A stretch of 64,000 nt of DNA from Stictocephala bisonia (Eukaryota; Arthropoda; Insecta; Hemiptera; Membracidae). A program made the translations under genes and the position numbers. The notes under the pieces were generated by a model. That model saw only the letters and a program-made list of their open reading frames with translations, was not told the DNA's origin and searched no databases. Numbering within the stretch: the stretch's first letter is position 1; each line of letters starts with the position of its first letter. Shown here piece after piece: positions 1 to 10,700 of the stretch. The stretch covers positions 1,178,001 through 1,242,000 of the forward strand of contig JAQJVL010000057.1 of the NCBI GenBank assembly GCA_035578905.1, read 5' to 3'.

Positions 1-491
1 AATTCAAATTACTTCAATGTTATTTTTTCTTGAGTACTGCTCTAACGTTCTATCTTTCCTTTAGTTGATCGACCTCAGTGTTCAGAGCAACGTTCTTCAG
101 ACGAACCTCGTGAATTTCCTTTCTCATTTCACCCAATTCAGCACTTATTTACCCCATCAATACATTAGATTTGTCCAGTTTATCAGAAATAAACTGAACT
201 GAACTAGTTAGTTCAATTATTTCGTTTTTGAAAGAGGCAAATTCATTCTGTGTATCCTTTTTGTAATCCTCAAGACACTTAACTATGAATTATTTCAAAT
301 CAGCTTGTATACTTACATCTTGAGGTTGTTGTAAAGATCTGCAGCTTTTACATTTCCAGTCTTTATAGGATCTCGTCTCCTTGCCTTCCACGTCATCCTT
401 AATACAGTTGACGTGAAACCTAACCTCACAAACACCAGCACACTTAATATCTGCACCATCTTTACCCACAGACACCACATACAGCTGACAT
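1..491 (-). pseudogene. Decayed LINE ORF1 (PHD finger plus coiled coil), runs off the left edge
   Basis: Minus-strand relic of the first ORF of a non-LTR retrotransposon. It starts at an ATG (489-491) and encodes a C4HC3-type PHD-like finger: a CGVC pair, then IKCAGVC, FHVNC and W-K-C-K-S-C, ending near 340. One extra G in a GGG run near 464-467 shifts the frame between the first and second cysteine pairs. An in-frame TAA follows the finger. The same frame then continues as a charged coiled coil (CLEDYKKDTQNEF..., ISAELGEMRKEIHEV) interrupted by two more stops. After another frame change it ends in EQYSRKNNIEV, a signature just before the RNA-binding part of many insect LINE ORF1 proteins. 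In intact elements this protein binds element RNA; this copy cannot make it. The rest of the element lies left of the window. LINE origin is confident; the clade (CR1/Jockey-like) is uncertain. Confidence 0.82.
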
Positions 492-834
492 TGTTTGTTA
501 ATGTTTGTGAAAGCTGTTGACTGTCCGACTGAGGGATCTGAACTGTGAATTTATTGTTTCAAATACATTATTTTATACAAATAAATGTAATAGTAACATA
601 TACGAAAGCCATATTTTTTAATCAAATCATACTTTTGTATGTATTAAACTATTTGTGGCCTAGTTGTAACTGAAATCTAAATTCAGTTTTTAGAACAAAT
701 GTTTTTTAAGTTTCATTATGAACTTTATACTAATTTATTATGTATTCTATTTGATATATTTTTATTTATTTTTATTTCGATTTTGTTTTATCAATGCTTA
801 TATACTTGTCCTGAAACCAAACTGTTAAATAATA
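492..834. other. AT-rich spacer, no gene seen
   Basis: A/T-rich sequence between the ORF1 relic and the 31-bp array. A short open frame at 699-893 is hydrophobic low-complexity translation of AT-rich DNA without a recognisable domain. The first ~50 bases may be 5' untranslated sequence of the LINE. Confidence 0.6.
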
Positions 835-1165
835 TAGTAATGAGGTTAGTGCTTTACGTTAAATGTAGTTTTGTTGTTAATGTTATTCGTTAAATTTTTT
901 TTGAGGATAATATCTTAAATTAAATGTATTTTTGGTGTTAATGTTTTACGTTAAATGTATTTTTAAAGTTAATATCCTACGGTAATTATATTGTTGGCTT
1001 TAATGTTTTTCGTTAATTTTATTTTTGAGCTTAATGTATTACGTTAACTGTAGGTTTGAGTTTAATGTCTTATGTTAAATGTATTGCTGAGGTTAATGTC
1101 TTACGTTAATTGTAGGTTTGAGTTTAACGTCTTATGTTAAATGCATTGTTGAGCATAATGAAGAC
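835..1165. repeat. Degenerate 31-bp minisatellite, about 10 units
   Basis: The phrase TTAATGTYTTACGTTAAATG recurs at a spacing of 31 bp (units start near 938, 969, 1000, 1031, 1062, 1093, 1124). Units are diverged, with many T/A substitutions, so this is an old array. No coding potential. Confidence 0.75.
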
Positions 1166-1734
1166 ACTCATCTATTGGTTATTTTTTACTTTGTGTTTTT
1201 GTTATCAATGTCTTGTGATTTTTGACTGTGAAAATCTTGTTTTCGAAAGTCCTCAAGTTTACATTTCCAATTTTATGTGATTGTGTATGTGTGTGTGTTT
1301 GTGTTTTTCTTTTTATCTATAAAGTATCGTATTGTTTAGGTTAATACTGTATCTTAGGTTAAATATAGTGTTGGGGTTTGGATCTGACCATCATACCAGC
1401 CGGCCGTGTTATGTGTTTTATTTTTGTAAATATGTAAATTTTTGTATAATGTTTTTAATGTGACTGTTTTGACAACGTACAGTGGATGTGACCATAGAGT
1501 TCTTGCTCTGAAACCGGTAGTCCAATAAATAAGATTTTGTAGCTGAAGACGACAAAGGTACCTTATCCTTATTATTTGTTATTATATATCAGCTCATTAT
1601 TATTACCTTATTATTATATATCAGCTCAGGAGGCTTTAGCAATGAATTAATATCTTTGTCAAATCTATAATCTATTGTTTGCGCTATTGAATTTGAACTT
1701 GGCCATGTGCTTTGTATAAATATAATTTATTTTC
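1166..1734. other. Spacer with GT-rich tract and small direct repeat
   Basis: No gene seen. Contains a short GT-rich run near 1281-1306 and a 16-bp direct repeat (ATTATATATCAGCTCA at 1581-1596 and 1613-1628). Otherwise AT-rich unique sequence. Confidence 0.5.
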
Positions 1735-2890
1735 TCACTCTCCTCCAAACATACCTCTAAGAAATCCATCATTCTTGCGCTGTCATGTCTCATATTGTTT
1801 TCATGTTTCATTCCCTGGTGATGTAGTTTGTTTTAGTCTCTAAAATATTTCACTGCTAGTTTTCTTCTCTTGTTATTTTATGTTTTGGAAATCTCAGTTA
1901 CTTTGTGTGTTCACCAATATAATGTTGTTATTATATAATTTATTAATGTTGTTCTTTTTCAAGAAGATTAGAATACTGATAAATCTTTTTGTGTAAAATT
2001 TTGTCTTGAATCGTCGATAAATTAAGTACTTTTAATATAATCATTCAAATTAACATTTCTAGTTTTCTACAATTAATATAAACATGATTACGTTCATACA
2101 TTTTACGTTACAATATAAAATCCTTATTATAATTTCCGTGTATTTGTATTATATTACTTATATAATACAAACGTTAATTACTTATATATTGTACGGCTTA
2201 AGAAAGGTCGAGCTGCTGTCTTAGAGGCTGGGAGGGAGACCTTATGCTAATTTAATTTGCTAACTTTACGGTTGCCAACTTATTCATAAGTACAAAGCAC
2301 GATGTCGGTCCCTCGTTATCCAACTTGCACAACAATGTTATTGGCCTTACATTCCGCTTGTTATGTTGTTATATCAAAGCACGATGTCGGTCCCTCGTTA
2401 TCCAACTTGCACAACAATGTTATTGGCCTTACATTCCGCTTGTTATGTTGTTATATCAAAGCACGATGTTGGTCCCTCGTTATCCAACTTGCACAACAAT
2501 GTTATTGGCCTTACATGCCGCTTGTTATGTTGTTATATCAAAGCACGATGTCGGTCCCTCGTTATCCAACTTGCACAACAATGTTATTGGCCTTACATTC
2601 CGCTTTTTATGTTGTTATATCAAAGCACGATGTCGGTCCCTCGTTATCCAACTTGCACAACAATGTTATTGGCCTTACATTCCGCTTGTTATGTTGTTAT
2701 ATCAAAGCACGATGTCGGTCCCTCGTTATCCAACTTGCACAACAATGTTATTGGCCTTACATTCCGCTTGTTATGTTGTTATATCAAAGCACGATGTCGG
2801 TCCCTCGTTATCCAACTTGCACAACAATGTTATTGGCCTTACATTCCGCTTGTTATGTTGTTATATCAAATGAAATCTTTATTGCGTTGA
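1735..2890. mobile_element. Composite dispersed repeat, copy A (carries 82-bp array)
   Basis: First of three related segments (others near 10690-11285 and 23140-25200). Shared blocks in order: a stretch containing TCTCATATTGTTTTCATG (near 1790), ATTTCACTG and TTCTCTTGTT (near 1850-1875), then a leader beginning CTTAAGA (near 2197), with GAGACCTTATGCTAATTTAA and TTGCTAACTTTACGGTTGC, and then the 82-bp units. I see no ORF, terminal inverted repeat or clear target-site duplication, so the class is unknown. A non-autonomous element with an internal minisatellite is the simplest reading. Confidence 0.6.
2292..2872. repeat. 82-bp tandem array, 7 units (in composite copy A)
   Basis: Units contain GCACGATGTCGGTCCCTCG, CCAACTTGCACAACAATG and GGCCTTACATTCCGCTTG, starting near 2302 and recurring every 82 bp to 2872. 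Units differ at only a few sites. Because 82 is not a multiple of 3, the absence of stops opens all three plus frames; peptides such as MSVPRYPTCTTMLLALHSA are by-products and not proteins. Confidence 0.95.
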
Positions 2891-3156
2891 CAATATAAAT
2901 TGTCTCGCACAAGTCAATATTTTTTTAAAAATTTTCATTATATTATACTAAAATGTTCTCATTCAGACATACATTCAATGTGTTCTCATTAATTCGCCAA
3001 CTGTTCCCACTTCCTTTGACGGGGTCAGTTTTCCAATTGGGTGGTCTCCCAGTTTAACGCCAAAAACTCGTATATATTCCTACTCTTATTTTTACAATAG
3101 AATTCAAAGTTAGTTAGCAAAATACATTTTAAAAGTATATAGTATTATTACTCTAG

Positions 3157-3795
3157 TTTCTTTTTGTGGAACTGCTGTAATGTTTATAAATATTCTTGTT
3201 TCTCTTTGTGGAACTCCTGTAATGTTAATAAATACTCTTGTTTCTCTTTGTGGAAACGCTGTAATGTTTATAAATATTCTTGTTTCTCTTTGTGGAACTG
3301 CTGTTATGTTTATAAATATTCTTGTTTCTCTTTGTGGAACTGCTGTAGTGTTATAAATATTCTTGTTTCTCTTTGTGTAAACGCTGTAATGTTTATAAAT
3401 ATTCTTGTTTTTCTCTGTGGAACTGCTGTTATGTTTATAAATATTCTTGTTTCTCTTTGTGGAACTGCTGTAGTGTTTATTAATACTCTTGTTTCTCTTT
3501 GTGGAACTCCTGTAATGTTTATAAATATTCTTGTTTCTCTTCGTGGAAACGCTGTAATGTTTATAAATATTCTTGTTTCTCTTTGTGGAACTGCTGTAAT
3601 GTTTAAAATACTCTTGTTTCTCTTTGTGGAACTGCTGTAATAGTTATAAATACTCTTGTTTCTCTTTGTGGAACTGCTGTAATGTTTATAAATACTCTTG
3701 TTTCTCTTTGTGGAACTGCTGTAATAGTTATAAATATTCTTGTTTCTCTTTGTGGAACTGCTGTAATGTTTATAAATACTCTTGTTTCTCTTTGT
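3157..3795. repeat. 42-bp minisatellite, about 15 units
   Basis: Unit TTTCTCTTTGTGGAACTGCT plus TAATGTTTATAAATATTCTT, with recurring variants (GAAACGC, GAACTCC). One unit near 3350 lacks a base. The 42-bp period is divisible by 3, giving long open frames on both strands (3164-3640 plus, 3310-3798 minus) that encode only 14-residue repeats; not genes. Confidence 0.95.
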
Positions 3796-4078
3796 CACAG
3801 TAGTTGATTTCGTTATTATTACTAATATGTTCTTTATTTTCCATTTTAACGTAGTCGGAGACTATATAACTAAAATTACTTGAAATAACGGTTTAATATA
3901 ATTTAACAAAACTGTGTGTTAGCTAAATTAAACAAGATTTAATGTATGAATTTTAATGTAGAAATCTAATTTGTATTTTTAGATATATTGTGTGTACAAA
4001 CGAAGTGGAATGTAATTAATATTAACTTTTAACAGTTCATGCATAAAAGTGAATTGCGATTTATCAACTAAAACAAAA

Positions 4079-4215
4079 ATGTTGACGAAGAGAGCAGTTG
4101 AACCGTATGATGTCCACCCCTACCGGCGGCGGGGGGGGGATATTATGTCATTTTTCCCGCTGTCTCATTACTTCCCCTGCAACCAAACGACGACGAGCGT
4201 CTCTTTGTTTCTCCT
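4079..4215. repeat. Dispersed repeat, partner of 28049-28215
   Basis: Shares with 28049-28215 the blocks GCAGTTGAACCGT, TGATGTCCACCCC, CTGTCTCATTACTTC, CCTGCAACCAAACGAC and GATTGCAT..TTTTATGA in the same order and orientation. A G-rich run (4124-4139) lies in the middle. Too diverged and short to classify; no ORF. Confidence 0.65.
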
Positions 4216-4239
4216 CAGATTGCATTTTTTATGAGGATT

Positions 4240-4902
4240 ATATTTTGTAACGTAATTTGAAAGAGGTCTTAAGACGATTCATTATGATTTATTCAGTCAA
4301 CAAACAAAATGAAAAGGTTTATAATTGTTCTAGTTTCGAATAATTAAATAATATCTGGTAATGGGAAACCGATAAAAATATATGAATATTTATTTTTGGT
4401 TAAATACTCTTTGTCTCAGTTTTTTAATTTAATTATTTTAACAAAGTATTAGTTCCTGTTTGTGTGTTAATCCACATATCTATACTATATATTAACTTTA
4501 AGTTATTATTTAATAGGTGAAAAACAGATTCATACAAGACTTCAAAACTAGTAACGGATAAAATTAATTGTTTATATCATTATATCTGACATAGGGAAAG
4601 GCTTACTTTTATGTGACACAGATTGTTGAGGCGATCCCCATCCACCACTCACAGAGTGCCTACTTACCCCACACACAGCTAGGTTTAACACCAACCCTAC
4701 CGTCGATTCGAATCTATCAGTATCAATCTCTGGATGAAAAATAAGTTATAGTAGTATTTGAAAAATTAGTCATCAATGGCTTATATTTGTATCTGTTATA
4801 TTTAGTTTTGTAAACCTTCATATATTGACATTAGTTGTCGTGAGGTAGGTATACTACGAAAATAAAACAAAAATGTGTTTTTTTAAAATTCAATTATTTA
4901 TT
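4240..4902. other. Spacer, no gene seen
   Basis: AT-rich sequence with stops in all frames. A somewhat more GC-rich piece (4612-4735) contains a GATTCGAATC word resembling a tRNA B box, but no convincing A box at the right distance, so no tRNA or SINE is called. Confidence 0.5.
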
Positions 4903-5271
4903 CAGGGTGTTTCTTTTAAAAAAGCAACCCTTAATTTGAAATGGGGAGAATTTCTACACATTACTACACATACATATCGGTAATACAATTGTTTCAGAAT
5001 ATTTTTCGAAAGCATCTTGACATACAACAAACGATTTTGTTTTCCTCCACAGTAAACACTCTCTGGTCTTTACTCAAAACCATGTTTCTAACCTCAACTT
5101 AATGACATTGCACGAAACCCGAATAAAGTGAACAACAATGCAACATTGTAAATCAGCTGATAGCCATGGAAGAAAAAGAACCTGAGCTACCAACCTACGA
5201 ACTTATAATTACCTTAAACCTTCATCTTTCTGTACTTGTAAATAGGGTTGTATTTTAAAAGAAGCGCCCAG
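4903..5271. mobile_element. MITE-like element with ~27-bp imperfect TIRs
   Basis: Left end begins CAGGGTGTTTCTTTTAAAA and ends AACCC; the right end is its near-complement (GGGTT...TTTTAAAAGAAGCGCCCAG). Total 369 bp, no ORF, consistent with a non-autonomous DNA transposon. I do not see a clean target-site duplication (flanks TT and TA), so the superfamily is open. Confidence 0.65.
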
Positions 5272-5640
5272 TATCTTTTCATTTGAATACATTCCCGTTG
5301 TTTGGTATTAGTTTCACTCTTTACGTTATCTCGAATTTTTTCGTCTTTAATAATTGCCTAAATTCAATTTAATTAATCAAAAATATTCAGTACACTGTCA
5401 AGTATTGTATAATATGCCTACTTTACGAACCTTGAGATTGAAATTGTATTTTTAATGCCGTTCTTAGGGTGCGAAATTTTTTTTAGAAAATTATATATAC
5501 ATCTTCAATTTTAATAACATTTGATACCAAACTATCCACTGAAGTTTTAAATAAAGTGTAATAAAGGTCTTATCACGCAAACTCGACAATTAGTTGTTAT
5601 TAAGAATCATCTCCCCCTCCAACAATATGAGACTCGCATT
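5272..5640. other. AT-rich spacer, no gene seen
   Basis: No ORF, repeat or TIR recognised between the 369-bp MITE and the dispersed repeat that follows. Confidence 0.5.
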
Positions 5641-5830
5641 GTTGTGACCGGTCTTCTCCACGGATTGTACTCGAGCAGACAGAATCAGACAGGCGAAACA
5701 CGACACCACCGGTTAGCGTCATATTGGCAGCACCAATATAGCCAGGAATATTGTCAGGATATATCTGAACGTTCATCTGTATGTTTTCCTGTAGACAGTT
5801 GGCCAATAATTTATGTATTACTACCATAGT
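5641..5830. repeat. Dispersed repeat family X, copy 1
   Basis: Shares GTGAC, a TTGTACTC/TTACTCCAG-type block, CAGACAGAATCAGACAGG, ATTGGCAGCA and a TCCTG..GACAG end with segments at 16361-16460 and 32700-32890. The same strand order in all three argues for a transposed family. The overlapping 61- and 84-residue open frames resemble no protein I know. Confidence 0.55.
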
Positions 5831-6120
5831 GAACTGAATATATTTAGGTGTCAAGTTCAGAATTCGTTAATAATTTAGTTATTGGTTTCCTTTAAATGTA
5901 AATATCCTTTCAGGACAAACAGGACGTGTATATTAAATACTGTGCGTCAATTAGTACTAACCGTGTTATTTATTATAATTCACTGGTGTAACTATTTGAT
6001 ATAAGAAATACGTTACCTTTTATTATCTGGTCTTCTTGTGAAGAACTGGTCTCTTGGTGTAGTTTTTTTATACATTTTTATTCATTACTTAACAAGTAAG
6101 ATCTTTTAAGAAAATATATA

Positions 6121-6576
6121 CAGAGCAGGGGGAAAATATGGAAACGCTTTAACAAAAACGTTTTTCATAGATAATTTTATAATTTCATTTTTTTTAATAA
6201 TTGTATTCCATACAGTATATTTTTTTATCAGAATAATTTACTTAAAACCGTTAAATAGCGGAGAAATAATATTGTTCAAATTAGTCGCTTTGAAATTCAA
6301 ATGACCGCTACTCTGGAAAGGATAAACCTTTCGAAATCCGGTTTGCGGCAAATTATTGTTCTGGAATAGACCTTTTATTTCATACCAAACTCGACCTAGG
6401 CCTACGCTGAAGATTTTCGTTCAACTCCTCGTGGGCCGTCCCCCAGAAAAGATGAAATATCGCTAATGGTGTTAAGAAAATATGTTCTTTGTAACAATGA
6501 TCATATACAAGATGTCGCTTTTACAAGTGATGTCATACAAAAGTTGTGAAACCGTTTCCATATATTTCCCCCCCTG
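6121..6576. mobile_element. TA-flanked MITE (Tc1/mariner-type), ~25-bp TIRs
   Basis: Left end CAGAGCAGGGGGAAAATATG followed by GAAACG; the right end reads, on the minus strand, CAGG followed by a G run, AAATATATGGAAACG. TA dinucleotides flank both ends (6119-6120, 6577-6578), as for Tc1/mariner insertions. The 456-bp interior has no transposase ORF. The TIRs have a small indel, so the copy is not very young. Confidence 0.75.
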
Positions 6577-6578
6577 TA

Positions 6579-6904
6579 TTTATATAATTTTATACGTTGC
6601 TTTTTCACAGATATGTACAGTGCTGTCGATGTATTGATAGCACGAATTGACAACAATGACAATAGTTTTAAAAAAATGTGCTATTGAAAGAAATTTGATC
6701 TTATCCGTCTGTTTTCTTTCGCCTTTGTATAACAAAATCTCTCATTAAAATCGAAGAGTACAACAATGGTCCATTTTAATTAATAGTTTATAGGTTTTCA
6801 CTGTTTTAAGGCGTTCATTATAAAATCTGATAATAATAAAGCAATAAATTAGTCGGAAAATGGAACATCTAACTGATAAAACTTGACTATTTAATAACTT
6901 GAAA
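6579..6904. other. AT-rich spacer, no gene seen
   Basis: An 83-codon minus-strand open frame (6745-6996) crosses into the next element and shows no domain. Otherwise featureless. Confidence 0.5.
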
Positions 6905-8029
6905 TTAACACGTTCACTGCCGAACGTTACGTATGTGTGACGCATGAGGTTTGCTAGAGGACCAAATTTAAAACATGTAGTTTCACTACAGACCAATGTA
7001 AAATTGAACTAAAATAACCACAGACTGAAACATATTTGTTTTAAATTTATCATTAATTTGAATTGAAATGTCACTAAATATTGCGTGATAACATCAAATA
7101 CAATGTTGTATGTTTTAGGCATAATTTTTGCGTCACACATGCGTGACATCGGTCCACAGAGTTGTTTTAACAAGCTCCGGACCGAATGTCACACATATGT
7201 GACCATCAAGAAAAATATGTTATCAATGTTTAATTCTAGGTGTATAAAATCACTTTAAGCAGATCTAAACCAAATTAAAACGTTCGTACTTGTTTAGTAT
7301 GCGTATTTTTATATAATACAGTATTTAAATTAATAACTATCATCAAAATATGTAACGAATAACATCACTCAACCCCCACATTGGGTGGTAATGACCTTAC
7401 CCACTCTTACATGTACGGTGTCGATGACTTAACCTAACCGCACTTACAGGTACGGTGGTGATGACACATCATCCCGTACACGTAGAATGGTGATATAATA
7501 AAACTGCATTTTGCAAAAAAAATCTGTTTACATTCTAAACTATAATAAAAGATTATTTAATCTAAAATACTTGTTAAAATGGCACCGAGTAGAAAATATA
7601 TGTTACTCATTATGCCAATCTGTAAAACATGGTGCTGCACAAAGTCCAATTTTGTTTTTAATGTTATCTGTGCAATTTTCGCAATAATAAATTGTTGCTT
7701 TCCTCTTATAGCACTGGCGACATTTTTCTCATACTCTCTCTCCCTAATTTCCAAAATAAAAACTCCACGCCGAGACCAAACGATCCGTATATGTGACGGA
7801 CATTCCCACAGCCCAACATGCAATAGTGTAGTTGAAATAATAGACCGACTGTCAACCAGATAACACAGTAATATAACAATGTGTCACATATACGTGACAT
7901 CAGGCTGTAGTATGCACCTAAAGCGTCACGCATGTGTAACGTTAGTCTATAGTGTAAATCTGTGTGTCAGAAATATGTGACGTTAGTGTATTTCAATAGT
8001 CCAATTTAACAGTCAGTAGCGAACGTTAA
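6905..8029 (-). mobile_element. piggyBac-like element, internally deleted
   Basis: Bounded by TTAA at 6905-6908 and 8026-8029, the target site of piggyBac elements. The ends are loosely inverted (CACGTTCACTGCC versus CGTTCGCTACTGAC). The minus strand carries only the C-terminal cysteine-rich part of a transposase (7603-7830), so most of the gene is missing. Near-palindromes of form GTCACRYATRYGTGAC occur at 7132-7147, 7188-7203, 7883-7898 and 7925-7940, with half-sites at 6931, 7786 and 7971. They cluster towards the two ends like subterminal transposase-binding sites (inference). Confidence 0.65.
7603..7830 (-). pseudogene. piggyBac transposase C-terminal zinc-binding domain, frameshifted
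   Basis: Read on the minus strand, the frame ending at TAA 7603-7605 encodes CRQCYKRK, YYCENC, IGLCAAPCFTDWHNE and then a stop. This C-x2-C...C-x2-C...LC-x3-C-F-x-x-x-H arrangement closes piggyBac transposases and helps bind the subterminal DNA. Immediately upstream the match moves to a neighbouring frame (WKLGRESMRK); one extra A in the AAAAA run near 7722-7726 explains the shift. Nothing resembling the catalytic DDD core is found, so the copy is inactive. Domain call is confident; family placement beyond piggyBac-like is not attempted. Confidence 0.78.
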
Positions 8030-8279
8030 ACAATTCTGAATCGCTTGGAAATCGGTACTAATTTTAATCTTAACACTCATACGCTTAAAATCGGTCCTGC
8101 TCGGCGGCGGTTCGCATCGTCGTTGTAAGTGGTACAAATATCTTGAACACAAACATACTTGCACCACGTTGAGTTTAAAGAAGTTAAAAATACTGCAGTT
8201 TATTTACAACTGTTCGTAATGAAACTACTGATAAAGTTAAAAAAAATTGTTTAACAATTTAGTCAAAAATATTTTGAAT

Positions 8280-8600
8280 ATTAACAGCAAACAATGGAAT
8301 TGAGTACGTGGGATTGTCCGGACTCCGGGGACACCTGGCGGGAAACACACGTGCTGATGTACGTTGACTCATCAAGGGTTGTTGATACACATCCAATTAA
8401 TTATCACTGGAATCTCTTCGTTGGCAATTGGCTACAATAATGTGTGTTTGTGTTCCGACCGCAAGGCTCGACATTCCCGACAGTTACGGTTGTTGATTAC
8501 CCGTATGCTCGATGTTTGATTTTGTTGATTCAGACATCGATCTTTGTATGTAATTTAAATCTATTTCGGTTATTCATGTAACGGCCGATATTAATTACAA
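8280..8600. repeat. Single-copy paralogue of the 38.75-39.48 kb segment
   Basis: Begins ACAGCAAACAATGG, contains one unit GAGTACGTGGGATTGTCCGG ... ACACACGTGCTGATGTACG ... GACTCATCAAGG, then GTTGTT.ATACACATCCAAT, TTGGCTACAATAAT and ACAGTTACGGTTG. The same blocks occur at 38750-39440, where the unit is amplified eightfold. An 18-bp stretch inside the unit here (CCGGGGACACCTGGCGGG) is missing from the amplified version. Confidence 0.8.
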
Positions 8601-8669
8601 TTCAATCTCATCTGAAATGTATTGTAATTTTATCTAATTATGCTTTTTAACATACCTGCGTATAATCAT

Positions 8670-9071
8670 TTAACAGTGTACAGAGGCTTTCTTGGTTTTA
8701 ATTCCATAAGATCGATGTTATTTTCAAACCGAACATACGATCACATGTATCCAAATTAAACAGTTATTTTCAAACGGATTTTTTCCAAACAGATTGCATT
8801 TGATCAAGAATTAAATTGCTCCTTGGAATTGCTTTGCAAATTCCTATTTAGTTGTGTTTAACAAAATATTTAGTTTCTATTTTCATCTATTCCTCAAATC
8901 TAAGTGTGTGTATTTAAAATATTAATCCGGTGCGCAATATGATAGCGATTAAAATTACACATATCATACACAATGTTTGGTTAATTAAGAAACGAAAAAT
9001 ATAGATTCGCAAATAACATTGTTCTAATGGGACTTAAACCAACATAGCCGACAACCTCTGCAGACTTTTAA
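8670..9071. mobile_element. TTAA-flanked MITE family, copy 1
   Basis: Bounded by TTAA (8670-8673, 9068-9071). About 400 bp; related over its length to 37866-38612 and 40586-41002. Shared internal blocks: GTTATTTT.AAACCG, ACGATCAC, TTGCATTTG, GTGCGCAATATGATA, AAATAACATTGTTCT. Inverted ends GCAGAGGC..TC..GGTTTTAAT.CCATAA, more eroded here at the left (CAGTGTACAGAGGC). No ORF. Confidence 0.8.
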
Positions 9072-9439
9072 TGTATCGATTCTCAACTATTATATAGTAC
9101 AATGGAAATAATTACAGTTCATTAATGGGAAAATTGCTACTGCTCAGTAGTAATTTTTCTAAATTTTAAAAACAAACATCACTAGAAGATGACAATGATT
9201 CTTCAGAAGAGTTCTGTTCGATTGTTATACGAACAAGACTCTGAGGGACATGCGTAATATTTAATTTAGTTCTGTTTTCAGAAGCCAATCTTCATTTTTC
9301 TTCGATTTGCCTATGTAACATGATGAAACTTTGTGGATAGATAGTAAATTGTTACACAGGACATTTCGTTACTCTTTTGGGGTAAACCCTCCTAAAGGCC
9401 ACCTACTGTCCCTCCGATGACCACCCAGGTATACTACTC
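9072..9439. other. Spacer, no gene seen
   Basis: No ORF or repeat recognised apart from the last ~20 bases, which lead into the 136-bp array. Confidence 0.5.
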
Positions 9440-10700
9440 TCACTGCTCCCATCCGTTCCTCTCTAGACATCATCTGCACAAAGAAATAAGACGGGAGTAT
9501 GAGACGTATAGCACATACGGACGTATGTGATATTGATGTTATTCTGTATTAACTGGCCTTCTGTTGTGAACTCTCTCATAGCTCTCATCCGTTCCCCTCT
9601 AGACATCATCTGCACAAAGAAATAAGACGGGAGTATGAGACGTATAGCACATACGGACGTATGTGATATTGATGTTATTCTGTATTAACTGGCCTTCTGT
9701 TGTGAACTCTCTCACTGCTCCCATCCGTTCCTCTCTAGACATCATCTGCACAAAGAAATAAGACGGGAGTATGAGACGTATAGCACATACGGACGTATGT
9801 GATATTGATGTTATTCTGTATTAACTGGCCTTCTGTTGTGAACTCTCTCATAGCTCTCATCCGTTCCCCTCTAGACATCATCTGCACAAAGAAATAAGAC
9901 GGGAGTATGAGACGTATAGCACATACGGACGTATGTGATATTGATGTTATTCTGTATTAACTGGCCTTCTGTTGTGAACTCTCTCACTGCTCCCATCCGT
10001 TCCTCTCTAGACATCATCTGCACAAAGAAATAAGACGGGAGTATGAGACGTATAGCACATACGGACGTATGTGATATTGATGTTATTCTGTATTAAATGG
10101 CCTTCTGTTGTGAACTCTCTCATAGCTCTCTTCCGTTCCTCTCTAGACATCATCTGCACAAAGAAATAAGACGGGAGTATGAGACGTATAGCACATACGG
10201 ACGTATGTGATATTGATGTTATTCTGTATTAACTGGCCTTCTGTTGTGAACTCTCTCATAGCTCTCATCCGTTCCCCTCTAGACATCATCTGCACAAAGA
10301 AATAAGACGGGAGTATGAGACGTATAGCACATACGGACGTATGAGATATTGATGTTATTCTGTATTAACTGGCCTTCTGTTGTGAACTCTCTCATAGCTC
10401 TCATCCGTTCCTCTCTAGACATCATCTGCACAAAGAAATAAGACGGGAGTATGAGACGTATAGCACATACGCACGTATGTGATATTGATGTTATTCTGTA
10501 TTAACTGGCCTTCTGTTGTGAACTCTCTCATAGCTCTCATCCGTTCCCCTCTAGACATCATCTGCACAAAGAAATAAGACGGGAGTATGAGACGTATAGC
10601 ACATACGGACGTATGAGGTATTGATGTTATTCTGTATTAACTGGCCTTCTGTTGTGAACTCTCTCACTGCTCTCTTCCGTTCCCTTTTGACATCTTCTGC
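9440..10700. repeat. 136-bp tandem array, 9 units, partly dimeric
   Basis: CTAGACATCATCTGCACAAA recurs at exactly 136-bp spacing (about 9466, 9602, 9738, 9874, 10010, 10146, 10282, 10418, 10554). Units alternate between a CACTGCTCCCATCCGTTCCT and a CATAGCTCTCATCCGTTCCC start in the first five copies, a 272-bp dimer, and lose the alternation later. Each unit contains the partial palindrome CATACGGACGTATG. The array abuts composite copy B on its right. Confidence 0.95.

Noticed and set aside
2302..2898. Open frames of 175-198 codons over the 82-bp array
   Set aside because: The same peptides appear in rotated order in all three plus frames because 82 is not divisible by 3 and the unit lacks stops; the same holds at 24464-25311.
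3164..3798. 158- and 162-codon frames on opposite strands
   Set aside because: A 42-bp period keeps frames open on both strands; pure repeat translation.
4690..4730. B-box-like GATTCGAATC as a second SINE
   Set aside because: Palindromic word only; no A box at the right distance.
7579..7863. 94-codon plus frame MAPSRKYMLLIM...
   Set aside because: Antisense to the recognisable piggyBac C-terminus; its cysteines are shadows of the minus-strand domain.
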